Source: Actinomadura terrae
GTDB lineage: Bacteria > Actinomycetota > Actinomycetes > Streptosporangiales > Streptosporangiaceae
Direction: 5' to 3'
DNA: 64,000 nucleotides
Assembly (NCBI RefSeq): GCF_022751215.1
Contig: NZ_JAICDG010000004.1
Coordinates: 496,001-560,000 of the forward strand
Shown here: positions 1 through 8,990 of the stretch, piece by piece
Position numbering within the stretch: the stretch's first letter is position 1
How the letters are laid out: every line of letters begins with the position of its first letter
The notes under the pieces: model-generated
What the model was told of the DNA's origin: nothing
The model's database searches: none
What the model saw: only the letters and a program-made list of their open reading frames with translations
Translations under genes and position numbers: made by a program

Positions 1-12
1 ACCGCGCCGGGT

Positions 13-1260
13 CTAGGCCGGGAAGACCTCAGAATCCGAAATGCTCCGAGGGTAGTTGTGAAGATTGACGGATTCGGCGGTCCGGCGGGCCATCTTCGCC
101 ATCAGTTTCTTCCCGGGCAGGTACGGGATGAGCGCGTAGTAACGGTTCAGCAGTGCCGCCGCGACCCGGCTGGAGGGCACCATCATCTTCGCCACGCCGT
201 CGCCGATCTTCTGGCAGCGCGCCACGTACTCGCGCAGGATCGCCTCGTAGCCGGCGAACGCGGCCCGGTGGTCGGTGTGCGCGGAGGAGTGGTCGGTGTG
301 CGCGGAGGGGTGGTCGTCGTGCGCGGCGGCGAGTTCCCCCGCGAGGACGTAGGCGCCGACGATCGCGAGGCCCGTCCCCATGCCCGTCAGCGGGGACGGG
401 CACCACGCGGCGTCGCCGAGGAGGGCGACGCGGCCGCGCGTCCAGGCGTCCATGCGGACCTGGGCGACGGCGTCGAAGTAGAAGTCGGGGGCCTCGCGCG
501 CCCAGTCGAGGATCCGGTCGGTCTCCCAGCCGCTCCCCGCGAACCGCTCGGTGAGGATCGCCCGCTGCGCGGCGGTGTCGTGGCGGTCGACGTCCAACTG
601 CGGCGAGCCGAAGTAGAACAGGGCCCTCGCCTCGGTGTTGTGCCGCGCGCTGTAGACCATGACGAGCTTGTCGGCGGTGCGGTAGCCGAGTCCGGCGTGG
701 TCGAGGCCGAGGTGGTTGGGCGTGGTGCAGATCGCGAGGTACAGCCCGAGGTGCCGGACGAACTGCTCCTCCGGCCCGAACGCGAGCCGCCGGACGCCCG
801 AGTGCAGGCCGTCCGCACCGACGACCAGGTCGAACCGGCGCGGCGCGGCATGCTCGAAGGTGACGTCGACGCCGCCGGGGTCCTCGGTGATGGACGTGAT
901 GGAGTCGCCGAAGAGGTACTCGGTGTCGTGCCGCGTGGCGTCGTAGAGAATCCGCGCCAGGTCGCCCCGCAGGATCTCGATGTCCCCGGAGAACAGGTCG
1001 GTGGGTATGCGCGCCTGCACCTTCCCGTGCGTGTTCACATACGAAACGGGGCCCATGCCGGTGGCGGCCCGCTCGATCTCCTTCAGAATCCCCATCTTGT
1101 TCAGGACGGACAGGTGCGCCTCACCGCGGAAGTCCACGGCGTGACCGCCGTCGCGCAGGGTCTCGGCGCGCTCCACGATCGTGGGGGTGAAGCCGTGCCG
1201 GTGCAGCCAGTAGGCGAGGGCGGGCCCGGCGACGGACGCGCCCGAGATCAGGATGTTCAT
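13..1260 (-). CDS. FAD-dependent aromatic-type monooxygenase
   Basis: A 415-aa class A flavoprotein monooxygenase of the PHBH/TetX type, which hydroxylates small or polyketide-like substrates with NAD(P)H and O2. Seen: N-terminal Rossmann motif GASVAG at residues 7-12, the middle VVGADGLHSGVR motif (DG fingerprint) and a C-terminal ALLGDAAWCPSP motif that binds the FAD ribityl chain. Length is normal for the family. It lies 24 bp downstream of the SARP-type regulator in the same direction, so the two are probably cotranscribed, a pairing often seen in actinomycetes. Odd: residues 311-331 are three copies of a His/Asp-rich heptad encoded by a 21-bp tandem repeat, probably a surface-loop expansion. 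The substrate cannot be deduced. Confidence 0.9.
   Translation of the reverse strand: MNILISGASVAGPALAYWLHRHGFTPTIVERAETLRDGGHAVDFRGEAHLSVLNKMGILKEIERAATGMGPVSYVNTHGKVQARIPTDLFSGDIEILRGDLARILYDATRHDTEYLFGDSITSITEDPGGVDVTFEHAAPRRFDLVVGADGLHSGVRRLAFGPEEQFVRHLGLYLAICTTPNHLGLDHAGLGYRTADKLVMVYSARHNTEARALFYFGSPQLDVDRHDTAAQRAILTERFAGSGWETDRILDWAREAPDFYFDAVAQVRMDAWTRGRVALLGDAAWCPSPLTGMGTGLAIVGAYVLAGELAAAHDDHPSAHTDHSSAHTDHRAAFAGYEAILREYVARCQKIGDGVAKMMVPSSRVAAALLNRYYALIPYLPGKKLMAKMARRTAESVNLHNYPRSISDSEVFPA
268..330. repeat. In-frame 21-bp tandem repeat (3 units) inside the FAD monooxygenase gene
   Basis: Units at 268-288, 289-309 and 310-330; the first two differ by one base and the third is diverged. 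On the coding strand each unit gives a heptad of the form x-S-A-H-x-D-H. It keeps the frame and adds a His-rich segment near residues 311-331. Confidence 0.85.
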
Positions 1261-1284
1261 GCCGGTGAGCCTGCCGGGCGGCGC

Positions 1285-4200
1285 TCACCGTCCCCTCACC
1301 GCGCGCTCACCCGCGCCTCGCCGTGCGGTGAGTTCGGTGACGACGGTTTCGGGCAGCCCGGCGAGGCGGAGGACGTCCGCGCGTCCCAACCGGGTGGCCT
1401 CGGCGTGGACGCCGGCGTACGCGGGGTCGATCTCGGGCGCGTCCCGGGCCGGGACGACGCGCAGCACGGCGGCGGCGCCGAGCAGCCGCGCATGCGATTC
1501 GGGGTCGCCCTCGGCGGCGGCGAGTTCGGCGAGGGCCTCGACGCCCCGGGCGCCGTCACCGGACGCGCCGAACCGCTCCGCCGACTCGACGGCCTCGCGG
1601 AAGCGGGCGCGGGCGGTGTCGTGGTCGCCGTGCGCGGCGGCGACCCGGCCGAGGCCGACGAGCGCGCCGACGCGGTGGCCGACGCTCTTGACCCAGTGCG
1701 GCTCGAACCGTTCGAGGGCGTCCTCGTAGCGGCGCCGTGCCCCGGTCAGGTCGCCGTAGAGGAGGGCGATGTCGCCGAGCCCGCGCAGCGCCGCCGCGAG
1801 CGTGGTGGGGCTGCCCGCGCGGCGGGCGAGCGCGGCGGCGCGCCGGTAGTCGGCGAGCGCGCCCGGCACATCGCCGGGCACGCGGTGGTCGCCCCGGTTG
1901 ACCAGCAGGTCGGCGCTGTCGTCCAGGGCCCCGACCTGCTCGGTGAGCGCGAGCGCCTCGTCGGTCAGCGCGATCGCCTGCGCGCGGTCGCCGCGCAGCG
2001 CCGCCAGCCCGGCCAGCGCGTCCAGGGCGAGCGCGGTGCCCCAGCGGTCGCCGAGCGCGCGGAACCCGGCGGCGGACGCGGCGAACTCCCGTCCGGCGGC
2101 GCCGGTGTCGCCGGAGGCGAGGTGGGGGAAGCCCGTGACGAAACGGGCGGCCGCGCGGGCCCACGGGTCGCCGTCCTCGCGGGCGCCGGTGACGATCGCG
2201 TAGGCGGCGGGGCCGTCGGCGTTGCGCATCAGCCACAGGAACGGGACGGACGGGTACCGCGCCGCCGTAGCCGCGTTCTGGGCCAGCGCCGCCTCGGCCG
2301 CCTGGCGATGCCGCTGCCACGCCTTGTCCGCGTAGGCGGCGAGGAGCACGCAGGTCACGTACTCCTCGTCGAGCCCGTCCGGTGGGTGGGGGCCGAGCGC
2401 GGCGAGGACGGCGGCGGCGTCGGACGCGGCGGCCGTCGAAAGTCCCCGGATCCACAGGTAATGCGACAGCGCCGCGCACAGCCGCAGCGCGAGCCGTGTT
2501 TCCCGTGTTTCGGCCGCCCAGTGCAGCGCGGCGAGGAGGTTGTCGTGCTCGGCGGCGAGGACGGGCAGCCACTCCAGCTGCTCGGCCCGCCGCAGATGCG
2601 GGTCGGCCTCCTCGGCCAGCGCGAGGTAGTGGCGGGCGTGCGCGTGCCCGATGTCGTCGGCGGGATCGAGTTGCTCCGCCCCGAAGGCCCGGATCGTCTC
2701 CAGCATCCGGTAGCGGCCGCCGGCGAACTCCAGCAGCGACTTGTCGGTGAGCGACTCCAGCGCCTCGTCCCCGCACAGGCGCCGCGCGGCCGCGGCCGTC
2801 GCGCCGCCCGCGAACACCGTGAACCGGGACGCGGCGCGCCGCTCGTCCACCGTGAGCAGGTCCCAGCTCCACGCGACGACGGAGCGGAGCGTGCGGTGCC
2901 GCGCGTCGGCGGTGCGGGCGCCGCGGGTGGGGACGCTCAGCCGACCGTGCAGCCGGTCGTCCAGCCGGGAGGCGAGGTCGGACAGGTCCAGCGTGCGGGT
3001 CCGGGCGGCGGCGAGCTCGATGGCGAGCGGCAGGTCGTCGAGCGCCGCGCAGATCCGCCGGACCGTGCCCGGATCTCCGGCGGCCCCGCGCCGGACGGCC
3101 TCCGCGCGCTCGGTGAACAGCCGCACCGCCGCGTCGCCGTCCAGCGGCCGGACCGGCCACAGGTGCTCGCCGGTTATCCCGAGCGGCTCCCGGCTCGTGG
3201 CGAGGACGCGCAGGTCGGGGCAGGCGGCGAGCAGCCGTCCGGCGAGCGCGGCGACGCCCGCGACGAGGTGCTCGCAGTTGTCGAGGACGAGCAGCAGCGC
3301 CCGCCCGGGCAGCGCCGCCACCAGCCGCTCGACCGCGTCCCCACCGCCCTGGCGGAGGCCGCTTTCGCGGAGGCCGAGCGCGCCGAGCAGGGCCTGCGGC
3401 AGCCCGGCCGGGTCGCGCAGCGGCGCCAGCTCGACGAAGCACACCTCGCCCGCCGCCCGGGACGCGACCTCGACGGCGAGCCGGGTCTTCCCCACGCCGC
3501 CCGGCCCGTGCAGCGTGACCAGCCGGTTCGCGGCGATGAGCCGGCCGACCCCGGTCACGTCGGCGTCGCGTCCGACGAACGAGGTGAGCTGCGCGGGCGG
3601 CGCGGCCGGGTTCGGGTCGGCGCGCAGCAGCGCCGCGTGCAGGGCGGTCAGCTCGGGCGAGGGGTCGGCGCCCAGCTCGTCCGCGAGCCGCCGCCGGGTC
3701 CGCTCGAACACCGCGAGCGCCTCGGCGCGGTCGCCGCCGTCCCGCAGGGCGCGGACGAGCAGCGCCGCCAGCCGCTCCCGGAGCGGGTAGAGGACGGTCA
3801 GCTCCCGCAGCTCGGGGACGGCGGCGCGGTGCCGCCCGAGCCGCAGGTCGGCTTCGAGCCGGTCCTCGATCGCGGCCGCCCGCCGCTCCTCCAGCCGGAC
3901 GGCGTCGGCGGCCACCGGCGCCGGGACGTCGGCGAGCGCCGGGCCCCGCCACAGCGCGAGCGCGGCGCGGAGCAGGTCGGCGGCGCGGCGCGGGTCGCCG
4001 TCGCGCAGGGCGGAGCGTCCCTCGGCGGCGAGGCGCTCGAACCGGTGCGCGTCCACGTCGTCCGGGGGCACGAGGATCCGGTAGCCGTCCCCGGCCCGCT
4101 CGATCGGCGCGTCCGCGCCCAGCGCCGCGCGGAGCCGCGACACCTGCGCCTGCAACGCGTGACCGCCCGGGCTTCCGGTGCCCTCGGCCAGCCGTCCCAT

Positions 4201-4338
4201 CGAGACGATCTCCCCTGGGGAGACGAGCAGTAGCGCCAGCAGAGCGCGGCGCGCGGGCCCGCCGAGCGCGACCTCATCCCCGCGCTCGTCCCCGTCCTCG
4301 CGCCACGCCCGGGTGTCGCCGAGGATGCCGAACCGCAT
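1285..4338 (-). CDS. SARP/AfsR-type regulator with BTAD, NB-ARC ATPase and TPR domains
   Basis: A 1017-aa activator-type transcription factor of the large SARP class. Order of domains: OmpR-like winged helix (about residues 1-95), bacterial transcriptional activator domain (about 98-245), NB-ARC ATPase with P-loop GPGGVGKT at 278-285 and Walker B LLLVLDNCEH downstream, then a helical TPR-rich C-terminus ending near 1000. Such proteins usually switch on neighbouring secondary-metabolite or stress genes, with the ATPase acting as an oligomerisation switch. The ATG (4336-4338) sits one base after the stop of the nitronate monooxygenase gene, so translation is probably coupled, and the FAD monooxygenase follows. 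The likely targets are these two oxygenase genes, which is inference. A long open frame on the opposite strand is a GC artefact. Confidence 0.93.
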   Translation of the reverse strand: MRFGILGDTRAWREDGDERGDEVALGGPARRALLALLLVSPGEIVSMGRLAEGTGSPGGHALQAQVSRLRAALGADAPIERAGDGYRILVPPDDVDAHRFERLAAEGRSALRDGDPRRAADLLRAALALWRGPALADVPAPVAADAVRLEERRAAAIEDRLEADLRLGRHRAAVPELRELTVLYPLRERLAALLVRALRDGGDRAEALAVFERTRRRLADELGADPSPELTALHAALLRADPNPAAPPAQLTSFVGRDADVTGVGRLIAANRLVTLHGPGGVGKTRLAVEVASRAAGEVCFVELAPLRDPAGLPQALLGALGLRESGLRQGGGDAVERLVAALPGRALLLVLDNCEHLVAGVAALAGRLLAACPDLRVLATSREPLGITGEHLWPVRPLDGDAAVRLFTERAEAVRRGAAGDPGTVRRICAALDDLPLAIELAAARTRTLDLSDLASRLDDRLHGRLSVPTRGARTADARHRTLRSVVAWSWDLLTVDERRAASRFTVFAGGATAAAARRLCGDEALESLTDKSLLEFAGGRYRMLETIRAFGAEQLDPADDIGHAHARHYLALAEEADPHLRRAEQLEWLPVLAAEHDNLLAALHWAAETRETRLALRLCAALSHYLWIRGLSTAAASDAAAVLAALGPHPPDGLDEEYVTCVLLAAYADKAWQRHRQAAEAALAQNAATAARYPSVPFLWLMRNADGPAAYAIVTGAREDGDPWARAAARFVTGFPHLASGDTGAAGREFAASAAGFRALGDRWGTALALDALAGLAALRGDRAQAIALTDEALALTEQVGALDDSADLLVNRGDHRVPGDVPGALADYRRAAALARRAGSPTTLAAALRGLGDIALLYGDLTGARRRYEDALERFEPHWVKSVGHRVGALVGLGRVAAAHGDHDTARARFREAVESAERFGASGDGARGVEALAELAAAEGDPESHARLLGAAAVLRVVPARDAPEIDPAYAGVHAEATRLGRADVLRLAGLPETVVTELTARRGAGERAVRGR

Positions 4339-4339
4339 G

Positions 4340-5347
4340 TCAGGGTGTCAGCGACGCGACGATCTCGGCGGCGGGGGCGGCGGACGCGTGCCGGAACCCC
4401 TCGCCCGCCCACAGGTTGACGGTGTCCGGGTCGCCTTGCGCGGCCGCCGCTTTGCGCAGGGGCGAGGTCACGTAGTGCACGTCCGGATAGGCGGCGGGCG
4501 CGGCCTTCGAATGCTCCGCGAGAAAGCGGTTCACCAGGCCGCGCGCGGGCCGTCCGCTGAAAGCCCGGGTCATGGCGGTGGACGTGAAACGCGGATCGGT
4601 GAGCGCCGCCTTGTGCACCTCACTGGCACCGCTCTCCGGGCAGAGCAGGAATCCGGTCCCGATCTGCGCCGCGACAGCACCGAGCGACAAGACCTCGGCG
4701 ACGTCCTCGGACGTGGCCAGTCCCCCGGCCGCGATCAGCGGCTGCGGCACCGCATCGCGCACGAGCCGGAGCAGTTCCCGAATGCCGAGCGCGTCCTCGT
4801 CCAGGGAATTGGTGAACGACCCGCGATGCCCTCCGGCCTCCAGTCCCTGGACGCACAGCACGTCGGCCGCGGACGCCGCGCGCGCCTCGTCCGCGCTGGT
4901 CACCGTGACGATGACGACGATCCCGCGATCCTGGAAGGCGCGAATGACATCGGGCGCCGGGCACCCGAACGTGAAGCTCACAAAGGCGACGGGGTCGGCG
5001 AGCAGAGCGACGATTTTGGCGTCATAGTCGTCATCGCGCTCGGCGGGCACGCCGAGCACGACCCCCAACCGCTCCGCCTCGGGCGCCAACCGCTGACGGT
5101 AAGCGTCCACCGCGCCGGGATCGATGTCGTCCAATGACGGCATGAAAAGGTTCATCCCGAACGGACGCGACGTCATCGCCCGCGTCGCCGCGATCTCCTC
5201 GCGCATCGCGTCGGCGGTCTTGTAACCGGCGGCGAGGAAACCGGCGCCGCCCGCGTCCGAGACGGCGGCGGCGAGGGCGGGCGTGGACGGCCCCCCGGCC
5301 ATCGGCGCCTGGACGATCGGCCTCTCCAACTTCACGAAGTCGGGCAC
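4340..5347 (-). CDS. Nitronate monooxygenase (2-nitropropane dioxygenase family)
   Basis: A 335-aa FMN-dependent TIM-barrel enzyme that oxidises alkyl nitronates or related toxic nitro compounds; homologues also include enoyl-ACP-reductase-like proteins. Seen: N-terminal PIVQAPMAGG, AGGAGFLAAG, the central SFTFGCP, GLEAGGHRG with a likely active-site His, and LIAAGGLATSEDVAEVLSLGA forming the phosphate-binding part of the FMN site. I chose the GTG at 5347, where the conserved domain begins; no good ATG occurs before it and longer frames upstream are spurious. It is the first gene of a run with the SARP regulator (1-bp gap) and the FAD monooxygenase, and is divergent from the hydroxyacid dehydrogenase 42 bp away. 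Confidence 0.9.
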   Translation of the reverse strand: MPDFVKLERPIVQAPMAGGPSTPALAAAVSDAGGAGFLAAGYKTADAMREEIAATRAMTSRPFGMNLFMPSLDDIDPGAVDAYRQRLAPEAERLGVVLGVPAERDDDYDAKIVALLADPVAFVSFTFGCPAPDVIRAFQDRGIVVIVTVTSADEARAASAADVLCVQGLEAGGHRGSFTNSLDEDALGIRELLRLVRDAVPQPLIAAGGLATSEDVAEVLSLGAVAAQIGTGFLLCPESGASEVHKAALTDPRFTSTAMTRAFSGRPARGLVNRFLAEHSKAAPAAYPDVHYVTSPLRKAAAAQGDPDTVNLWAGEGFRHASAAPAAEIVASLTP

Positions 5348-5389
5348 GAGGGCAAGATAGCTGACCGGAGCCGTTCTAAGGGGAGCAGG

Positions 5390-6295
5390 ATGCGGGTGTT
5401 GCTGCACTACGACATGGACCATTCCGAACCCGGACTGGACATCGTGAGCTGCTCGGAGCAGGACGACGCGCGGCTCGCCCGGCTCCTCCCCGACACCGAG
5501 GTCATCTGGCATGTGCTGCGTCCGCTGACGGCGGCCGACATGGACCGGGCACCGAAGCTGCGCCTGATCCAGAAGCTCGGCACCGGCGTCAACACGATCG
5601 ACCTCGACGCGGCCCGGGAGCGGGGCGTCCAGGTCGCGAACATGCCGGGACGCAACGCGCAGGCCGTCGCGGAGACCAGCCTGCTCCTGACCCTGTCGGT
5701 GCTGCGCCGTATCGTCGCGTTCGACGCGCGGACGCGGCGCGGGGAGGGCTGGCCCGCCGACCGCGCCCTGGTCGGCGGCGAGCTGCGCGGACGGACGGTC
5801 GGGCTGCTCGGCGGCGGCGAGATCGCCGGGCTGCTGCGCGGGATGCTGGAGGCGGTCGGCGCGCGCGTCGTGTTCACCTCCCGGCGCCCGCGCCGCGACG
5901 ACCCCTCCTGGATGGAGCTGGACGACCTGCTGCGGATCAGCGACGTCGTGTCCGTGCACATCCCGCTGACCGAGGAGACCCACCACCTGCTCGACGCGCG
6001 GCGGCTGGCGCTGCTGCCGCCGGGCGCGATCGTGGTCAACACGGCGCGCGGCGCGGTGATCGACGAGGCCGCGCTCGTGGACGCGCTGGCGTCCGGGCGG
6101 CTCGGCGGCGCCGGGCTCGACGTGTTCGAGCGGGAGCCGGTCGACCCGGCGAACCCGCTGCTCACGCTCGACAACGTGGTCGTGATGCCGCACGTCGCGT
6201 GGCTGACCCGCGAGACCTGGGCCCGCTACTTCGCGGTCGCCGCCGAGAACTGCCGCCGCCTGGCGAGCGGCGAAGAGCTGCTCCACCTCGTCTAG
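5390..6295 (+). CDS. D-isomer-specific 2-hydroxyacid dehydrogenase
   Basis: A 301-aa NAD(P)-dependent oxidoreductase of the D-lactate/phosphoglycerate dehydrogenase family, converting 2-oxoacids and D-2-hydroxyacids. Seen: KLGTGVNTIDLDAARERGV in the substrate domain, the nucleotide-binding loop GLLGGGEIAGLL near residues 138-149, NTARGAVIDEAAL with the catalytic Arg, DVFEREP with the catalytic Glu and MPHVAW with the catalytic His. It is slightly shorter than the usual 310-330 aa. It reads towards the alcohol dehydrogenase gene, whose stop lies 6 bp downstream on the other strand, and is divergent from the nitronate monooxygenase. The exact substrate is unknown. Confidence 0.9.
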   Translation: MRVLLHYDMDHSEPGLDIVSCSEQDDARLARLLPDTEVIWHVLRPLTAADMDRAPKLRLIQKLGTGVNTIDLDAARERGVQVANMPGRNAQAVAETSLLLTLSVLRRIVAFDARTRRGEGWPADRALVGGELRGRTVGLLGGGEIAGLLRGMLEAVGARVVFTSRRPRRDDPSWMELDDLLRISDVVSVHIPLTEETHHLLDARRLALLPPGAIVVNTARGAVIDEAALVDALASGRLGGAGLDVFEREPVDPANPLLTLDNVVVMPHVAWLTRETWARYFAVAAENCRRLASGEELLHLV

Positions 6296-6300
6296 CCCAT

Positions 6301-7401
6301 CTAGGCAGGGAGCATCACCGGCTTGACCACCTCCCCGGCGAGCGCGTCGGCCTCGGCGCGGTTGATCTCGGCGAGCGGATAGGTGCGGATCAGCCGGTCG
6401 AACGGGAACCGCCCCTGCCGCCACAGCTCGATCATCTTCGGGATGAACGTGTGCGGAACGGCGTCGCCCTCGATGATCCCCTTGACCGTGCGTCCCATCA
6501 GCAGGAGCGTCGCGTCCAGCCGGTACTCCGGCGCGCCGACGCCGACGAGGCCGCAGACGCCGGTCGTGCGCAGCGACGCGACCGCCGCCGAGACGACCTC
6601 GGGGACGGCGGTCGTGTCCAGCGCGAACTGCACGCCCTCGCCGCTGGGAACCGCCGCCCGCACCCGCGCCGCGAGATCGCCGTCCGCGCCGTCCAGGACG
6701 TGCGTGGCGCCGAGCTCGCGGGCCAGCTCGCGGCGCGCGGGATGCCGCTCGACGGCGACGATCACGGTCGCGCCCGCCAGCCGCGCGGCCAGCACCGCCG
6801 CGAGCCCGACCGCGCCCGCCCCGAAGATCACGATGCTGTCCCCCGCCCGGACACCCAACGAGACCAGCACGGACGCGGCGCCGGTCTGCACGCCGCAGCC
6901 GAGCGGCCCGAGCAGTTCCAGCGGCAGATCCCCGGGCACCGGCACGACGCACCGCGCCGAGGCCAGCGCGTGGGACGCGAACGACGACTGCCCGAACCAC
7001 CGGTTGTGCACGGGCGCGCCGTCGAGGCCGGCGGCGCGCGGCGTCCCGTCCAGCTGCACGCCCGTCAGGTTGAGCGCGGCCATGTCACGGCAGTTCCCGG
7101 GACGCGCGTCCCGGCAGTTCGCGCACGTCCCGCACGAGTCGATCGACAGCACGACCGGGTCGCCCGCCGCCACCCCGCGCACGCCCGGCCCGACCGCCTC
7201 CACGACGCCCGCGCCCTCGTGCCCGAGGATGACGGGCTTGGCGACGATGTCGCCGTCGACGCGTCCGAGCTGGTCGGTGTGGCACATGCCGGTGCCCGCG
7301 ATCCGGACGAGCACCTCCCCGGGCCCCGGGTCGGCCAGCTCGACCTTTTCGATCGCGTACGGCGCGTCGGCCGCACGCAGCACCGCCGCATCGATCAGCA
7401 C
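6301..7401 (-). CDS. Zinc-dependent alcohol dehydrogenase (MDR family)
   Basis: A 366-aa medium-chain dehydrogenase oxidising primary or aryl alcohols with NAD(P)+. Seen: GHEGAGVVEAVG around the catalytic zinc site, a catalytic Cys in GMCHTDQ, the structural zinc cysteines in CGTCANCRDARPGNC, a third catalytic ligand in LGCGVQTG and a Rossmann loop FGAGAVGLAA. It is close to aryl-alcohol dehydrogenases by its overall pattern. It starts with GTG after a GAGGGGGG tract, 12 bp downstream of the P450 stop in the same direction, so the pair is very likely an operon: the P450 would hydroxylate a substrate and this enzyme oxidise the alcohol. The shared substrate is inference. Confidence 0.93.
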   Translation of the reverse strand: MLIDAAVLRAADAPYAIEKVELADPGPGEVLVRIAGTGMCHTDQLGRVDGDIVAKPVILGHEGAGVVEAVGPGVRGVAAGDPVVLSIDSCGTCANCRDARPGNCRDMAALNLTGVQLDGTPRAAGLDGAPVHNRWFGQSSFASHALASARCVVPVPGDLPLELLGPLGCGVQTGAASVLVSLGVRAGDSIVIFGAGAVGLAAVLAARLAGATVIVAVERHPARRELARELGATHVLDGADGDLAARVRAAVPSGEGVQFALDTTAVPEVVSAAVASLRTTGVCGLVGVGAPEYRLDATLLLMGRTVKGIIEGDAVPHTFIPKMIELWRQGRFPFDRLIRTYPLAEINRAEADALAGEVVKPVMLPA

Positions 7402-7413
7402 ACCGCGCCCCCC

Positions 7414-8661
7414 TCAGACGAGCGAGTAGCGGACGGGCAGCCGCTTCAGACCGCCGACGAACGTGGTCGCGATGCTCTCCGGCGTCCCCGCCAGCTCGAT
7501 CGACGCGAGCCTCGGCACCAGCTCCTCGAAGAACGCGCGGACCTCGATCCGCGCCAGCGCCGCGCCCAGGCAGTAGTGCACGCCGAACCCGAACGCCAGG
7601 TGCTTGTTCGGGTCGCGGCCGACGTCGAAGGCGAACGGGTCCGCGAAGACGTTCTCGTCCCGGTTCGCGGACGGGTAGGACAGCAGCAGCGAATCACCCT
7701 CGGGAATCGTGACGCCGTGCAGCTCGTAGTCGCGCGCGGCCGTCCGCATGAACTCCTTGACGGGCGTGACCCAGCGGATCATCTCGTCCACGGCGAGCGG
7801 CATCAGCTCGGGCCGGTCGCGGAGCCGTGCGAGCTGGTCCGGATGCTCCACGAGCGCGTGCAGCCCGCCCGCGATCACCGCGCTCGTCGTGTCGTGCCCG
7901 GCGGTCGCGACGATGACGTAGTAGGACGCGGTGTCGAAGTCGTTCAGCGGCTCGCCGTCCACGCGCGCGTTCGCGATGGCCGAGGCCAGGTCGTCGGTCG
8001 GACGCGCGCGCCGCGCCTCGGTGAGCCCCTGGAAGTAGGCAAAGAAGTCCAGCAGCACCGCCACCTTCTCCTCGCTGGTCCGGCCGCGCTGCAACTCGTC
8101 GTCGTCGCCGCCGAACAGCTCCTGGGTGAGCTTCAGCATCCGGTCGAAGTCGCTCTCCGGCAGGCCGAGCAGCGACAAGATCACATAAAGCGGGAAATGC
8201 ACCGCGACCTGCCGGGCGAAGTCGCACTCGCCGCCGAACTCCACCATCCGGTCGACGTACCGGCGGGCCAACTCCCGGACGCGCGGCTCCAGCGCCCGCA
8301 TCGCGCGCGGCCGGAACCAGTCGGCGCCGATCGCCCGGATGACCCGGTGGTCGGGGTCGTCCATGTGGATGAGCGTGCGCAGCGCGATCCCCTGCTCCTG
8401 CCGCTGCCGGTTGATCTCGTCGAACTCGGCGGTGGTGAGCAGCGGGCGCGGCGCGTTGAGGAACACCTCGTGCTCCCGCTCGACCTCCATGATGTCGGCG
8501 TGCCGCGTGACCGCCCAGAACGGGTTGTACCCGGGTGCCTCGACGCGGTGCACCGGCGAGTCGCGGCGCAGCAGCGCGAGCGCGTCGTGCAGCCGCGTCT
8601 CGTCGGCGTAGCAGGCGGGGTCCGCGAGCGCGCGGCCCGCCTCGTCCACGGTCAGGATCAT
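7414..8661 (-). CDS. Cytochrome P450
   Basis: A 415-aa soluble bacterial class I P450, a haem monooxygenase needing a ferredoxin and reductase that are not encoded nearby. Seen: I-helix AGHDTTS oxygen-binding motif, K-helix EMIRW (ExxR), and the haem loop FGFGVHYCLG with the Cys ligand. The start at 8661 was chosen because GGAGGAG lies 8 bp before it; an ATG 33 bp further out has no such site. Downstream is the alcohol dehydrogenase (12-bp gap). A 329-bp gap separates it from the divergent PaaX-type regulator, and a perfect 6-bp-arm dyad sits just upstream of the start. A role in breakdown of a hydrophobic compound is plausible but unproven. Confidence 0.93.
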   Translation of the reverse strand: MILTVDEAGRALADPACYADETRLHDALALLRRDSPVHRVEAPGYNPFWAVTRHADIMEVEREHEVFLNAPRPLLTTAEFDEINRQRQEQGIALRTLIHMDDPDHRVIRAIGADWFRPRAMRALEPRVRELARRYVDRMVEFGGECDFARQVAVHFPLYVILSLLGLPESDFDRMLKLTQELFGGDDDELQRGRTSEEKVAVLLDFFAYFQGLTEARRARPTDDLASAIANARVDGEPLNDFDTASYYVIVATAGHDTTSAVIAGGLHALVEHPDQLARLRDRPELMPLAVDEMIRWVTPVKEFMRTAARDYELHGVTIPEGDSLLLSYPSANRDENVFADPFAFDVGRDPNKHLAFGFGVHYCLGAALARIEVRAFFEELVPRLASIELAGTPESIATTFVGGLKRLPVRYSLV

Positions 8662-8990
8662 GCGGTCGGCTCCTCCGTCGTTGCCCACGCGCAACGGGAC
8701 CTGGGAGCCGCGTCCGGCCAGGCCCTCCCACCCGGCCGTAGCCGGGCCACCCTGCCGTACCCCCGGGCGAAACCGCTGCGCGCCCTCAATCGCATTTTCC
8801 AGGCTGCGGCGCGGATGGCCATACCTCGCACCCCGCGCGTCGCCCCCGGGTAACCCGGTTCTCCGAGGTCAGCACCCATGAGCAACCGGACAAGACAGAA
8901 TGGGAGCGGGCCAAGACGGCAGCGGTGGCGGGCCAAGGCGGTGAAGGCCATCTCACAGTGGGCGACCGGCGGGTAGGGTTCCGAGCAGAC
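8662..8990. other. Divergent control region between P450 and PaaX-type genes
   Basis: A 329-bp stretch without a convincing gene. It holds the two dyads noted for the P450 side and, on the plus strand, a TAGGGT hexamer at 8974-8979 that could be the -10 box of the regulator gene. With a start at 8991 the transcript would be leaderless or nearly so. Confidence 0.5.
8679..8696. promoter_or_regulatory. Dyad CGTTGC-N6-GCAACG upstream of the P450 gene
   Basis: A perfect inverted repeat of 6-bp arms, 18 bp from the P450 start codon. Its place makes it a candidate operator for the adjacent PaaX-type regulator. A second dyad, CCCGGC-N4-GCCGGG, lies at 8731-8746 in the same gap. Function is inferred from position only. 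Confidence 0.4.

Noticed and set aside
58..4233. A 1391-codon open frame on the plus strand opposite the FAD monooxygenase and SARP genes
   Set aside because: It is Pro/Arg/Gly-rich low-complexity translation with no known domain, no ribosome site and mirrors the third-position GC of real genes on the other strand.
6199..8853. An 884-codon plus-strand frame opposite the alcohol dehydrogenase and P450 genes
   Set aside because: Antisense artefact of high GC; the minus-strand proteins have clear catalytic motifs.
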